Source: Pseudomonas protegens CHA0
GTDB taxonomy: Bacteria; Pseudomonadota; Gammaproteobacteria; Pseudomonadales; Pseudomonadaceae
Reading direction: 5' to 3'
Assembly (NCBI RefSeq): GCF_000397205.1
Contig: NC_021237.1
Span: 2,295,001 to 2,359,000 of the forward strand
Length of the DNA: 64,000 nucleotides
This document shows, piece after piece, positions 36,866-46,493 of this stretch. How positions within the stretch are numbered: the first letter of the stretch is position 1; each line of letters begins with the position of its first letter. Position numbers and translations under genes: made by a program. The notes under the pieces are model-generated. The model searched no databases. It was not told where the DNA came from and was given only the letters and a program-made list of their open reading frames with translations.

Positions 36866-37510
36866 ATGAAAGCTTTCACTCAGCACAATGGTTTGGTCGC
36901 GCCTCTGGATCGTGCCAACGTCGACACCGACCAGATCATCCCCAAGCAGTTTCTCAAGTCGATCAAGCGCACCGGCTTTGGCCCCAACCTGTTCGACGAA
37001 TGGCGCTACCTGGACGTGGGCCAGCCCTACCAGGACAACTCCAAGCGCCCGTTGAACAAGGATTTCGTGCTCAACGCCGAGCGTTACCAGGGTGCCAGCG
37101 TGTTGCTGGCCCGGGAAAACTTCGGTTGCGGCTCCAGCCGCGAGCACGCGCCGTGGGCCCTGGAGGAGTACGGTTTTCGCAGCATCATCGCGCCCAGCTA
37201 CGCCGACATCTTCTTCAACAACAGCTTCAAGAACGGCTTGCTGCCGATCATCCTGAGCGACGCTGAAATCGACGAGCTGTTCCAGCAGGTCGAGGCTACT
37301 CCGGGCTACCAGTTGCGCATCGACCTCCAAGCGCAGACCGTGACCCGCCCCGACGGCAAGGTGCTGAAGTTCGAGATCGATGCCTTCCGCAAGCATTGCC
37401 TGCTCAACGGTCTGGACGACATCGGCCTGACCCTGCAGGACGGCGACGCCATCGCCGCCTTCGAGGCCAAGCATCGCGCCAGCCAGCCCTGGCTGTTCCG
37501 CGACGCCTGA
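36866..37510 (+). CDS. leuD: 3-isopropylmalate dehydratase small subunit
   Basis: The 214-residue swivel-domain subunit has [23 protein letters not shown] near the start and the [14 protein letters not shown] loop at about residue 86, which closes the LeuC active site. Length is normal for the family. The AAGGAG ribosome site overlaps the end of leuC, so the two are translated from one message. Confidence 0.99.
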   Translation: MKAFTQHNGLVAPLDRANVDTDQIIPKQFLKSIKRTGFGPNLFDEWRYLDVGQPYQDNSKRPLNKDFVLNAERYQGASVLLARENFGCGSSREHAPWALEEYGFRSIIAPSYADIFFNNSFKNGLLPIILSDAEIDELFQQVEATPGYQLRIDLQAQTVTRPDGKVLKFEIDAFRKHCLLNGLDDIGLTLQDGDAIAAFEAKHRASQPWLFRDA

Positions 37511-37520
37511 TTGCCTGATC

Positions 37521-37574
37521 GACGGCAAGCCGGCCCCTACGGATGGCGTTGTAGGAGCTGGCTTGCCAGCGAAC
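37521..37574. repeat. REP doublet between leuD and methyltransferase
   Basis: GACGGCAAGCCGGCCCCTAC and GTAGGAGCTGGCTTGCCAGC lie head to head around GGATGGCGTT. It sits inside the leu operon, where it could stabilise or end upstream transcripts. Confidence 0.88.
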
Positions 37575-37604
37575 GCCGTTTCCCTTGCCCAAAAGGATCG
37601 CCCC

Positions 37605-38369
37605 ATGACCAGCAACGCCCACAGCCAGGTAGTACAGAAGCAATTTGGCGAGCAGGCTTCGGCTTACCTGAGCAGCACCGTGCACGCTCAGGGTGCCGAA
37701 TTCGCCTTGCTGCAGGCCGAGGTGGCAGGCAAGGGCACAGCCCGGCTCCTGGACCTGGGCTGCGGTGCCGGCCACGTCAGTTTTCATGTCGCGCCGCAGG
37801 TCAGGGAAGTGGTGGCCTACGACCTCTCCCAGCAGATGCTGGATGTGGTGGCAGGGGCGGCGCAGGAGCGCGGGCTGGGTAACATCCGCACCGTACTGGG
37901 CGCCGCCGAGCGCCTGCCGTTCGCCGATGGCGAGTTCGACTTCGTCTTCAGCCGTTACTCGGCCCACCATTGGAGCGACCTGGGCCTGGCCCTGCGGGAA
38001 GTGCGCCGGGTCCTGAAGCCGGGCGGCGTGGCGGCGTTCATCGATGTCTTGTCGCCGGGCAGTCCGCTGCTGGACACTTACCTGCAAAGCGTCGAAGTGC
38101 TGCGCGATACCAGCCATGTGCGCGATTATTCGGCGGGTGAATGGCTGCGCCAGGTCAGCGAGGCCGGCCTGCACACCCGCAGTACCAGCCGCCAGCGCCT
38201 GCGCCTGGAGTACAGCTCCTGGGTCGAGCGCATGCGCACTCCCGAGCCGTTGCGGGTGGCGATCCGCCAGTTGCAGCAGGCAATGGGTAACGAAGTGCGT
38301 GAATATTTTGAGATTGCGGCCGACGGTTCGTTCAGTACAGATGTACTGGTGCTGTGGGCCGAGCGATAG
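37605..38369 (+). CDS. SAM-dependent methyltransferase inside the leu locus
   Basis: The 254-residue protein has motif I LLDLGCGAGHVSFHVA at about residues 46-60, motif II YDLSQQML, post-motif GAAERLPFADGEFDFVFSRYSAHHW and motif IV GGVAAFIDV, the order of UbiE/YafE-type class I methyltransferases. The substrate is unknown. ATG 37605 is preceded by AAAAGGATC. It lies between leuD and leuB on the same strand, separated from leuD by a REP doublet and from leuB by 51 bp. Confidence 0.92.
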   Translation: MTSNAHSQVVQKQFGEQASAYLSSTVHAQGAEFALLQAEVAGKGTARLLDLGCGAGHVSFHVAPQVREVVAYDLSQQMLDVVAGAAQERGLGNIRTVLGAAERLPFADGEFDFVFSRYSAHHWSDLGLALREVRRVLKPGGVAAFIDVLSPGSPLLDTYLQSVEVLRDTSHVRDYSAGEWLRQVSEAGLHTRSTSRQRLRLEYSSWVERMRTPEPLRVAIRQLQQAMGNEVREYFEIAADGSFSTDVLVLWAER

Positions 38370-38420
38370 ACTTTTTCCGGGCACGCCTGCGGGCGTGCCG
38401 ACAGAGCAAACGAGGAACGC

Positions 38421-39503
38421 ATGAGCAAGCAGATTCTGATTCTCCCCGGTGACGGTATTGGCCCGGAAATCATGGCCGAGGCGGTCAAGGTCCTGGAATT
38501 GGCCAACGACAAGTACAGCCTGGGCTTCGAGCTGAGCCACGACGTGATCGGCGGTGCGGCCATCGACAAGCACGGTGTGCCCCTGGCCGATGAGACCCTG
38601 GATCGTGCCCGTGCCGCCGATGCGGTGCTGCTGGGCGCCGTGGGCGGCCCGAAGTGGGACAAGATCGAGCGTGACATCCGCCCTGAGCGCGGCCTGCTGA
38701 AGATTCGTGCGCAACTGGGCCTGTTCGGCAACCTGCGTCCGGCGATCCTCTACCCGCAATTGGCCGATGCTTCGAGCCTGAAACCGGAAATCGTCTCCGG
38801 CCTGGACATCCTCATCGTTCGCGAGCTGACCGGCGGCATCTACTTCGGCGCGCCACGGGGCACCCGCGAACTGGAAAACGGCGAACGCCAGTCCTACGAC
38901 ACCCTGCCGTACAGCGAGAGTGAAATCCGCCGTATTGCCCGGGTCGGCTTCGACATGGCCCGCGTGCGCGGCAAGAAGCTGTGCTCGGTGGACAAGGCCA
39001 ACGTCCTGGCGTCCAGCCAACTGTGGCGTGAAGTGGTCGAGCAAGTGGCCAAGGACTACCCGGATGTCGAGTTGAGCCACATGTACGTGGACAACGCCGC
39101 CATGCAACTGGTGCGTGCGCCGAAGCAGTTCGATGTGATCGTCACCGACAACATGTTCGGCGATATTCTTTCCGACGAAGCCTCGATGCTCACCGGTTCC
39201 ATCGGCATGCTGCCGTCGGCGTCCCTGGACGCCAACAACAAGGGCATGTACGAGCCATGCCACGGTTCGGCGCCGGACATCGCCGGGCAGGGCATTGCCA
39301 ACCCGCTGGCGACCATCCTCTCGGTGTCGATGATGTTGCGCTACAGCTTCAACCTGACCGAGGCCGCGGACGCCATCGAGCAGGCCGTGAGCCGGGTCCT
39401 GGACCAGGGTTTGCGCACCGGCGACATCTGGTCGACCGGTTGTACCAAAGTCGGTACGCAGGAAATGGGCGATGCAGTAGTCGCCGCGCTGCGGAATCTG
39501 TAA
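38421..39503 (+). CDS. leuB: 3-isopropylmalate dehydrogenase
   Basis: The 360-residue enzyme has the beta-decarboxylating dehydrogenase marks: [21 protein letters not shown] at the start, [10 protein letters not shown], and the metal/NAD motif [29 protein letters not shown] at about 235-262. It oxidises 3-isopropylmalate to 2-oxoisocaproate. ATG 38421 follows CGAGGAACGC. A terminator-like hairpin follows the stop, before asd. Confidence 0.99.
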   Translation: MSKQILILPGDGIGPEIMAEAVKVLELANDKYSLGFELSHDVIGGAAIDKHGVPLADETLDRARAADAVLLGAVGGPKWDKIERDIRPERGLLKIRAQLGLFGNLRPAILYPQLADASSLKPEIVSGLDILIVRELTGGIYFGAPRGTRELENGERQSYDTLPYSESEIRRIARVGFDMARVRGKKLCSVDKANVLASSQLWREVVEQVAKDYPDVELSHMYVDNAAMQLVRAPKQFDVIVTDNMFGDILSDEASMLTGSIGMLPSASLDANNKGMYEPCHGSAPDIAGQGIANPLATILSVSMMLRYSFNLTEAADAIEQAVSRVLDQGLRTGDIWSTGCTKVGTQEMGDAVVAALRNL

Positions 39504-39509
39504 TCTTTC

Positions 39510-39541
39510 GGGCCCACTGCACAGACAGTGGCCCACTTTTG
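39510..39541 (+). terminator. Terminator-like hairpin between leuB and asd
   Basis: GGGCC-ACTG-type arms (39510-39519 and 39526-39534) pair with one bulged C around a 6-nt loop and are followed by CTTTTG. The short T-run makes partial read-through likely. Confidence 0.55.
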
Positions 39542-39557
39542 TATAGGTGTAGTTGCG

Positions 39558-40670
39558 ATGAAACGTGTAGGTCTGATCGGTTGGCGCGGTATGGTCGGTT
39601 CCGTGCTCATGCAGCGGATGCTGGAAGAGCAGGACTTCGATCTTATTGAACCGGTGTTTTTCACCACTTCCAATGTCGGTGGCCAGGGGCCGTCGGTGGG
39701 CAAGGATATTGCTCCGCTGAAGGACGCCTACAGCATTGAAGAGTTGAAAACCCTCGACGTGATTCTGACCTGCCAGGGTGGCGACTACACCAGCGAAGTC
39801 TTCCCCAAGCTGCGCGAAGCGGGCTGGCAGGGCTACTGGATCGATGCCGCATCCAGCCTGCGCATGGAAGATGACGCGGTGATCATCCTCGATCCGGTGA
39901 ACCGCAAGGTCATTGACCAGCAGCTGGATGCGGGCACCAAGAACTACATCGGCGGCAACTGCACCGTCAGCCTGATGCTGATGGGCCTGGGCGGCCTGTT
40001 CGAAGCCGGCCTGGTGGAGTGGATGAGCGCCATGACCTATCAGGCCGCCTCCGGCGCCGGCGCGCAGAACATGCGCGAGCTGATCAAGCAGATGGGCGCC
40101 ACCCACGCTGCCGTCGCTGATGAACTGGCCAACCCGGCCAGTGCCATCCTCGACATCGATCGCAAGGTGGCCGAGGCCATGCGCAGCGATGCCTACCCGA
40201 CCGAGAACTTCGGCGTGCCGCTGGCCGGTAGCCTGATTCCATGGATCGACAAGGAACTGCCCAACGGCCAGAGCCGTGAAGAGTGGAAGGCCCAGGCCGA
40301 GACCAACAAGATCCTCGGTCGCTTCAAGAGCCCGATCCCGGTGGACGGCATCTGCGTGCGCATCGGCGCCATGCGCTGCCACAGCCAGGCGCTGACCATC
40401 AAGCTCAACAAGGATGTGCCGATCGCCGATATCGAAGGGCTGATCAGCCAGCACAACCCTTGGGTCAAGCTGGTGCCGAACCAGCGTGATATCAGCATGC
40501 AGGAGCTGAGCCCGACCAAGGTCACCGGCACCCTGAACATTCCGGTGGGCCGCCTGCGCAAGCTGAACATGGGCTCGCAGTTCCTGGGCGCCTTCACTGT
40601 CGGCGACCAGTTGCTGTGGGGGGCGGCCGAGCCGCTGCGCCGCATGCTGCGGATCCTGCTGGAGCGTTGA
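39558..40670 (+). CDS. asd: Aspartate-semialdehyde dehydrogenase
   Basis: The 370-residue enzyme starts [20 protein letters not shown] (NADP-binding fold) and has the catalytic Cys135 in [10 protein letters not shown], with the substrate-binding [16 protein letters not shown] segment near residue 267-282. It reduces aspartyl phosphate to the semialdehyde that feeds lysine, methionine, threonine and diaminopimelate. Length fits gammaproteobacterial Asd (about 367-370). A terminator follows 20 bp after the stop. Confidence 0.99.
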   Translation: MKRVGLIGWRGMVGSVLMQRMLEEQDFDLIEPVFFTTSNVGGQGPSVGKDIAPLKDAYSIEELKTLDVILTCQGGDYTSEVFPKLREAGWQGYWIDAASSLRMEDDAVIILDPVNRKVIDQQLDAGTKNYIGGNCTVSLMLMGLGGLFEAGLVEWMSAMTYQAASGAGAQNMRELIKQMGATHAAVADELANPASAILDIDRKVAEAMRSDAYPTENFGVPLAGSLIPWIDKELPNGQSREEWKAQAETNKILGRFKSPIPVDGICVRIGAMRCHSQALTIKLNKDVPIADIEGLISQHNPWVKLVPNQRDISMQELSPTKVTGTLNIPVGRLRKLNMGSQFLGAFTVGDQLLWGAAEPLRRMLRILLER

Positions 40671-40690
40671 TTCTCTGAGCGCTTGAAACA

Positions 40691-40721
40691 GCCCGCCCCT
40701 TGCACAAGGCGCGGGCTTTTT
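40691..40721 (+). terminator. Terminator of asd
   Basis: GCCCGC and GCGGGC with inner CCTTG/CAAGG arms form one stem around a tiny loop, followed by five T residues. Confidence 0.9.
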
Positions 40722-40849
40722 CATGCCCACCGCAGAGTGGGCTTGCCCGCCAAGAGTGCTTCGTTCCAGCCACAGCTCTCCCCGCGAATTGCCTCGCCAC
40801 CCCGTGCCGGGTAAAGTGCCGCTCCCCCCGTTTCGCCTGAGGTAGCCCC

Positions 40850-41860
40850 ATGACTCCTTCCCTTGATATTGCCGTGATCGGTGCCACCGGTACTGTCGGC
40901 GAAACCCTGGTGCAGATTCTGGAAGAACGTGACTTCCCCGTTGCCAACCTGCACCTGCTGGCCAGTAGCGAGTCGGCCGGTCATTCGGTGCCGTTCCGCG
41001 GCAAGAACGTGCGGGTGCGTGAAGTCGACGAGTTCGATTTCAGCAAGGTCCAGCTGGCGTTCTTCGCGGCCGGCCCGGCGGTGACCCTGAGTTTTGCCCC
41101 GCGTGCCACGGCGGCCAACTGCGCGGTGATCGATCTTTCCGGTGCCTTGCCTTCGGCCCAGGCGCCCAATGTCGTTCCCGAAGCCAATGCCCAGGTGCTG
41201 GCCGGCTTGAAAAAACCATTGCAACTGAGCAGCCCGAGCGCTTCGGCTACCGCCCTGGCCGTGGCGCTGGCGCCGTTGCAAGGCTTGCTGGACATCCAGC
41301 GGGTCAGCCTGGCCGCCAGCCTGGCGATCTCCAGCCAGGGTCGTGAGGCCGTCAGCGAACTGGCCCGGCAGACGGCCGAACTGTTGAATGTGCGCCCCAT
41401 GGAGCCACGCTTTTTCGATCGGCAAGTGGCCTTCAACCTGCTGGCCCAGGTCGGCACTCCAGACGCCCAGGGCCATACCCTGCTGGAAAAGCGCCTGGTC
41501 CGGGAGTTGCGCGAGGTGCTGGGGCAGCCTTTATTAAAGATTTCTGTCACTTGCATTCAAGCGCCGGTATTTTTTGGCGATAGCTATAGCGTGACTCTGC
41601 AGTCAGGCAGCGCCGTTGACCTGGCGGCAGTCAATGCGGCGCTGGAAGCGGCCCCCGGCCTGGAGCTGGTGGAGGCGGGCGACTATCCGACTGCCGTGGG
41701 TGACGCCGTGGGCCAGGATGTTGTCTATGTGGGGCGGGTTCGTTCCGGGGTCGACGACCCGACGGAACTGAATCTGTGGCTGACCTCGGATAACGTACGC
41801 AAAGGTGCGGCCTTGAACGCTGTGCAGCTGGCTGAATTGTTGATAAAAGACCTGCTGTAA
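40850..41860 (+). CDS. Asd-like protein (Usg-1 type) lacking the catalytic cysteine
   Basis: The 336-residue product has the full aspartate-semialdehyde dehydrogenase fold: DIAVIGATGTVGETLVQIL at the start, the FFAAGPAVTLSFAPRA loop and the dimerisation domain. At the position of the catalytic NPNC motif it reads LSSPSAS (126-132), so the cysteine is replaced by Ala131. An enzyme of the normal mechanism is therefore unlikely. Usg-like paralogs next to trpF/truA/accD-type loci are known in gammaproteobacteria, and their role is unclear. ATG 40850 follows CCTGAGGTAGCCCC. Confidence 0.88.
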   Translation: MTPSLDIAVIGATGTVGETLVQILEERDFPVANLHLLASSESAGHSVPFRGKNVRVREVDEFDFSKVQLAFFAAGPAVTLSFAPRATAANCAVIDLSGALPSAQAPNVVPEANAQVLAGLKKPLQLSSPSASATALAVALAPLQGLLDIQRVSLAASLAISSQGREAVSELARQTAELLNVRPMEPRFFDRQVAFNLLAQVGTPDAQGHTLLEKRLVRELREVLGQPLLKISVTCIQAPVFFGDSYSVTLQSGSAVDLAAVNAALEAAPGLELVEAGDYPTAVGDAVGQDVVYVGRVRSGVDDPTELNLWLTSDNVRKGAALNAVQLAELLIKDLL

Positions 41861-42065
41861 AAGATACTTGGCAACAATTTGCAGAATGAATCTAGCCGGG
41901 CGCTATGCTTGGCAAGTTGCTGGAGGTGAGTGGCCGTCAGGTGCTCCCGGGGCATGCAAGAAATAATCGCGCGTCGTGGTCGTTGATGGTCCCGCGCAAT
42001 GCCTGTTGGCAGCCGCTACAAAACCTTCTCGCTGGCCGAGGAATGTTCAAACAAAGGATGAGGCT

Positions 42066-44642
42066 ATGGTTCAAGTTCGCAAACTGGTGTTAGCAATAGC
42101 GGCCGCCTCGGCGCTGTCCTCCGGTATGGCGCAGGCGCTTGGGCTTGGGGAGCTGACCCTGAAGTCGAGTCTGAACCAGCCTCTGGTAGCAGAAATCGAA
42201 TTGCTCGATGTCAAGGACCTCACTGCCGCCGAGGTAGTGCCCAGCCTTGCGCCGGCAGAAGAGTTCGCCAAGGCCGGCGTTGATCGCCAGGCCTTTCTCA
42301 ACGACCTGCGTTTCACTCCGATTCTCAATCCCGGCGGCAAGAGTGTGCTGCGGGTGACCTCGAGCCAGCCGCTGTCGGAGCCGATGGTCAAGTTCCTGGT
42401 GCAGGTGATGTGGCCCAACGGCCGCCTGCTGCGCGACTACAGTGTGCTGCTGGACCCTTCGAAATTCTCCCCGCAGGCCGCCGCCGCTGCGCAGAGCGCG
42501 CCAGTGGGCGCCCCGGCGGTGAGTGCCCCGGTCACCCGCGCCAACAAGTCCGGCAAGCCGGAGCAGTACACCACCTCGGCCCGTGACACCTTGTGGGAAA
42601 TCGCCGCCAAGAACCGCAACGGTGCCTCTATCCAGCAGACCATGCTGGCGATCCAGGCGCTGAACCCGGATGCCTTTATCGATGGCAACATCAATCGGCT
42701 GAAGACCGGCAAGGTGCTGCGCCTGCCCGATGTGGTACAGAGCACCGCGCTGCCGCAGCCCAAGGCAATTGCTGAAGTGGCGGCGCAGAATGCTGCCTGG
42801 CGCCAGGGCCGCCGTGCCGGTGCCCGTGGCCAGCAGCAGGTGGACGCGACTCGTCGCGCCGGTGCCGACAAGGCGCCCAAGCAGGTCAACACCAAGGACA
42901 ACCTGAGCCTGGTGTCCGCTGAAAACGGCAAGACCCGGGGCAAGGGCGCAGCCGGCGATGCCAAGGCACTGAACAACAAGCTGGCGGTGACTCAGGAAAG
43001 CCTCGACGCAACCCGTCGTGACAACGCCGAACTCAAGGAACGCATGGCGGACCTGCAAAGCCAGCTGGACAAGCTGCAGCGCCTGATCGAATTGAAGAAC
43101 AACCAGTTGGCCAAGATGCAGGCCGAGGGCGCAGGTACTGCGGTACCTAGTGCCCAGCCAGCTCCGGCAATGCCAGCTGAGTTGGTGGCCAAGCCCGAAG
43201 CGCCAGCCCCAGTGGTGGCGCCAGCGGCCCCGGCCAGCGAGCCGGCTGCCAAGCCTGCTGAGGATGCCGTTCCCGCCAAGAGCGACGAGGATAAATACTC
43301 CGATCTGCTGACCAACCCGATCCTGCTGGGGCTGGTGGGTGGTGGTGCGGTATTGGCCTTGTTGCTGCTGTTGCTGTTGCTGGCTCGTCGCCGCAAGGCT
43401 CAGCAGGAAGCGGAGAAGCACTTGCGCATGGCGCGGGCACTGTCGGAGGAGAGCGATTTCACCGAGGAAATGGACCTGCCGGAAAGCAGCTTCGAAGGCC
43501 TTGAGGTTCCAGCCCCAAGCGTTAATCTCGCTCCAGCTCCAGCTCCAGCTCCAGCTCCGGTGGTGGCGCCCGCTCCGGTAGCCCCGGTCGAGCGCGCCAC
43601 CGATGTGCTGGGCCAGGCTCAGAATCACATCGATGCCGGCCGCCTGAACCAGGCCGCGGCGATTCTCGAAGAAGCGGTCAAGTTGGAGCCGCAACGCAGT
43701 GATCTGCGTCTGAAGCTGATGGAGGTCTACGCGCATCAGGGTGACCGCAGCGCCTTTGTCGCCCAGGAACGGCAGTTGGTGGCCAATGGCGATAACCACG
43801 CTCAGGTCGAGCAACTGAAAAGTCGCTTCCCGGCAATGGTCGCGGTAGCGGCGGCAGCTGGCCTGGCCACTGCGGCCGTGGCAGCCGAACTGGATGCCGA
43901 GTACGTCAAGGAGCTGCTGCAGGACGAACCGCCAGCGCCTGAGCCGGCTGCTCCGGTAGAAGGCCTGGATGCGGATTTTGACCTGAGCCTGGATGACCTG
44001 GAGGCGGCTTCACCGGCAGTGCTCACCCCTGAACCTGAAACCGAGCTGGAAGACTTCCCGCTGGATGACGACCTGAGCTTTGGCTCGGTGCTCGAGCAGC
44101 AGCTTGCTCCCGAGGAAAACCTGGACGACCTGGGTGATTTCGATCTGGACCTGGGGGCTGATCTACCGGCGGCGAAGCCGAGCGATGAAGATTTCCTGCT
44201 GAGCCTGGATGACGACCTCAAGGACCTGCCGGCAGGCGACGTGCCTACCGTCACCGACCCGGCCCTGGATGACCTGGACCTGTCGGCGGACTTCGATCTG
44301 TCCCTGGCCGATGAGCTGGATGCTGGCGCGGACTCCAAGGACGCCTTCACTTCCGAGCTGGATGATGTAAACGCCGAACTGGATCGTCTGAGCCAGAGCC
44401 TTGATCAGCCGGAGCCGGCGATCCCCAGCTTCACTGCCGAGGATGCCGCTGCAGCGCCTGATGAGGCGGACTTCGACTTCCTCTCCGGCAGCGATGAGGT
44501 GGCCACCAAGCTCGATCTGGCCCAGGCCTATATCGATATGGGGGATAACGACGGTGCGCGGGACATCCTCGGTGAGGTGCTGAGCGAAGGTAACGAAGGT
44601 CAGAAGAGCGAAGCCCAGGAGATGTTGGGGCGACTGGCCTGA
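42066..44642 (+). CDS. fimV: FimV/HubP-family polar scaffold protein
   Basis: The 858-residue protein has a signal peptide (VRKLVLAIAAASALSSGMAQA), the FimV N-terminal domain (LGLGELTLKSSLNQPLVAEIEL), a periplasmic LysM domain at about residues 167-225, a coiled coil near 300-370, a Pro/Ala-rich stretch, one membrane helix at about 419-440, and a long acidic cytosolic part with TPR-like repeats that ends in the FimV C-terminal domain (DLAQAYIDMGDNDGARDIL). It binds peptidoglycan at the cell pole and organises type IV pili and chemosensory or c-di-GMP partners. ATG 42066 precedes the signal peptide. A terminator follows. Confidence 0.97.
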   Translation: MVQVRKLVLAIAAASALSSGMAQALGLGELTLKSSLNQPLVAEIELLDVKDLTAAEVVPSLAPAEEFAKAGVDRQAFLNDLRFTPILNPGGKSVLRVTSSQPLSEPMVKFLVQVMWPNGRLLRDYSVLLDPSKFSPQAAAAAQSAPVGAPAVSAPVTRANKSGKPEQYTTSARDTLWEIAAKNRNGASIQQTMLAIQALNPDAFIDGNINRLKTGKVLRLPDVVQSTALPQPKAIAEVAAQNAAWRQGRRAGARGQQQVDATRRAGADKAPKQVNTKDNLSLVSAENGKTRGKGAAGDAKALNNKLAVTQESLDATRRDNAELKERMADLQSQLDKLQRLIELKNNQLAKMQAEGAGTAVPSAQPAPAMPAELVAKPEAPAPVVAPAAPASEPAAKPAEDAVPAKSDEDKYSDLLTNPILLGLVGGGAVLALLLLLLLLARRRKAQQEAEKHLRMARALSEESDFTEEMDLPESSFEGLEVPAPSVNLAPAPAPAPAPVVAPAPVAPVERATDVLGQAQNHIDAGRLNQAAAILEEAVKLEPQRSDLRLKLMEVYAHQGDRSAFVAQERQLVANGDNHAQVEQLKSRFPAMVAVAAAAGLATAAVAAELDAEYVKELLQDEPPAPEPAAPVEGLDADFDLSLDDLEAASPAVLTPEPETELEDFPLDDDLSFGSVLEQQLAPEENLDDLGDFDLDLGADLPAAKPSDEDFLLSLDDDLKDLPAGDVPTVTDPALDDLDLSADFDLSLADELDAGADSKDAFTSELDDVNAELDRLSQSLDQPEPAIPSFTAEDAAAAPDEADFDFLSGSDEVATKLDLAQAYIDMGDNDGARDILGEVLSEGNEGQKSEAQEMLGRLA
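43531..43560. repeat. In-frame hexamer tract in fimV
   Basis: CTCCAG is repeated four times, with a fifth unit differing by one base. It encodes alternating Ala-Pro in the linker after the membrane helix. Because the unit is 6 bp, slippage changes linker length but not frame. Confidence 0.85.
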
Positions 44643-44663
44643 AGCAACCTGATGCTTGAACAG

Positions 44664-44691
44664 AACGGCAGCCGATGAGGCTGCCGTTTTT
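44664..44691 (+). terminator. Terminator of fimV
   Basis: AACGGCAGCC and GGCTGCCGTT pair around GATGA and are followed by a T-run; it lies 21 bp after the stop. Confidence 0.92.
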
Positions 44692-44719
44692 GTTGGTGGC
44701 GCTGCGGTGGCGGTGAGGC

Positions 44720-45379
44720 TCAGGCCAGCAGGTCTTCGTAAAAGGCACCAAAGGGCCGGGTTGGGTGGGCGATCTGGATTTCCAGGATCCACAGACCCAC
44801 TTGCGGGCAGGCGGCGAAATCTCCCAGGTCCCCAGCGCGGTAGATGGCGTGGGGAAAGTCGCTGACCCGATGGCCCTTGATATCCAGATTGAGTACCCAG
44901 CCCATGGCGCGGGCCTGTTCCTGTGCGTAGCGATAGAGTTCAGGGCCAGCTACCTGGTGGCTCTGCCAGTGGTCGTGGACCTGGTCGAACAGGCTTTTCG
45001 CCGCGGCGGCACAGGCATGCATTTCAGCGTCGTCGCCGACTACGAACGTCGCCCCGCAATCACCTTCATGGCGATCCCAGACCACGCCCAGGTCGATGAA
45101 GAACAGATCGTTTTCCTGGAGTAGCGGATCGCCATCGGAGCGTTGCTTGAAGGTTTTCAGGGTATTGGCGCCAAAGCGGATCAGCAGCGGATGCCAGATT
45201 CGCTCCATACCCATCTCCCGCAGGACTTGCAGGCCCATTTCCCTGGCGGCGGATTCCTGCATGCCCGGCTTGACCTGCCGGGCGATCTGCCCGATGGCCT
45301 CCCAGGTCATGCGCTTGGCATGGAGCATGCCCTCCAGGCTGTAGGCCAGGCCTACGGCTTCTTTGCTGGTTGCGTTCAT
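44720..45379 (-). CDS. M24-family (Xaa-Pro peptidase-like) protein
   Basis: The 219-residue protein has the pita-bread fold elements of M24 enzymes: FFIDLGVVWDRHEGDCGATFVVG with two metal-binding aspartates, LDIKGHRVSDFPH with the histidine ligand, and GLWILEIQIAHP with a glutamate. The usual N-terminal creatinase-like domain is absent, so it is a short single-domain member. It may cleave X-Pro peptides or have lost activity; all but perhaps the last metal ligand seem present. It converges on fimV and is divergent from truA. Confidence 0.86.
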   Translation of the reverse strand: MNATSKEAVGLAYSLEGMLHAKRMTWEAIGQIARQVKPGMQESAAREMGLQVLREMGMERIWHPLLIRFGANTLKTFKQRSDGDPLLQENDLFFIDLGVVWDRHEGDCGATFVVGDDAEMHACAAAAKSLFDQVHDHWQSHQVAGPELYRYAQEQARAMGWVLNLDIKGHRVSDFPHAIYRAGDLGDFAACPQVGLWILEIQIAHPTRPFGAFYEDLLA

Positions 45380-45577
45380 TCATCGGCTCTCGATCAGGGG
45401 GCTTTGTTGTTTTCGATATATAAAAAACTATATAGCGTTTGCCTGTGGGCGGATGCAATCGCCCTGTGGGCGGCTGTATGGCTGATCAATCTGCAAACAA
45501 AGCCCGACAGCCCGTGGCGTCTATTGTCTGCGGCCCTATAATGAGCGCCTTTGCGCATATCAGCAGGCTGTAAGTTC

Positions 45578-46432
45578 TTGGCAAATATAGATAACCCGGC
45601 CGCCGAAATGGCAGCCGAAGGCTTTTCCCGAATCGCCCTGGGTGTGGAATACAAGGGCTCGCGCTACCGCGGCTGGCAGCGTCAGGCCTCCGGTGTGCCC
45701 AGTGTCCAGGAAACCCTGGAGAAGGCCCTGTCCCGGGTCGCGGATTCTCCGGTGGTGGTGTCCTGTGCCGGACGCACCGATGCCGGGGTGCATGCCTGCG
45801 GACAGGTGGTGCATTTCGATACTCAGGCCGTGCGTTCGATGAAGGCCTGGGTGATGGGGGCCAATATCAATTTGCCCCACGACATCAGCGTCAGCTGGGC
45901 CAAGGAGATGCCCGCGCATTTTCACGCACGGTTCAAGGCGATCGCCCGGCGTTACCGTTATGTGATCTACAACGATCAGATCCGTCCAGCCCATCTCAAC
46001 GAAGAAATCACCTGGAACCACCGGCCGCTGGATATCGAGCGCATGGCCCAGGCTGCCGCGTTCCTGGTGGGCACCCATGATTTCAGCGCGTTCCGGGCCG
46101 GGCAGTGCCAGGCCAAGTCGCCGATCAAGGAGATCCATCACCTTCGGGTCACCCGGCACGGCAAGATGATCGTCCTGGATATTCGTGCCAGCGCCTTCCT
46201 GCATCACATGGTGCGCAACATCGCCGGGGTGCTGATGACCATCGGTGCCGGCGAGCGGCCGGTGGAGTGGGCGCGAGAAGTGCTGGAAAGCCGGATCCGG
46301 CGTACCGGCGGCGTCACCGCCCATCCTTTTGGTCTGTACCTGGTGCAGGTCGAATACAAGGACGAGTTCCAGTTGCCCGAGCGATACATCGGGCCACATT
46401 TCCTCAGCGGATTCTCGGAACTTGACGGCTGA
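45578..46432 (+). CDS. truA: tRNA pseudouridine(38-40) synthase
   Basis: The 284-residue enzyme has [21 protein letters not shown], the catalytic aspartate in [18 protein letters not shown], and the RYRYVIYN and [14 protein letters not shown] segments of TruA. It makes pseudouridine at positions 38-40 of tRNA. The start is uncertain: TTG 45578 has an AGG at a suitable distance, while ATG 45608 gives a shorter 274-residue protein with no ribosome site. It is the first gene of the truA-trpF-accD-folC string. Confidence 0.95.
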   Translation: MANIDNPAAEMAAEGFSRIALGVEYKGSRYRGWQRQASGVPSVQETLEKALSRVADSPVVVSCAGRTDAGVHACGQVVHFDTQAVRSMKAWVMGANINLPHDISVSWAKEMPAHFHARFKAIARRYRYVIYNDQIRPAHLNEEITWNHRPLDIERMAQAAAFLVGTHDFSAFRAGQCQAKSPIKEIHHLRVTRHGKMIVLDIRASAFLHHMVRNIAGVLMTIGAGERPVEWAREVLESRIRRTGGVTAHPFGLYLVQVEYKDEFQLPERYIGPHFLSGFSELDG

Positions 46433-46493
46433 CGCCCGGAAAAGCATTTGCTACCATCCGGGACTTTCCGGATTTGCCCCCGAGGTTCATGAC

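Noticed and set aside
37404..40730. Very long open frame antisense to leuB and asd (over 1,100 codons)
   Set aside because: It runs opposite four well-identified genes. Its codons mirror their third-position GC bias, and its translation is low-complexity His/Gln/Asp-rich. High-GC genomes give such frames by chance.
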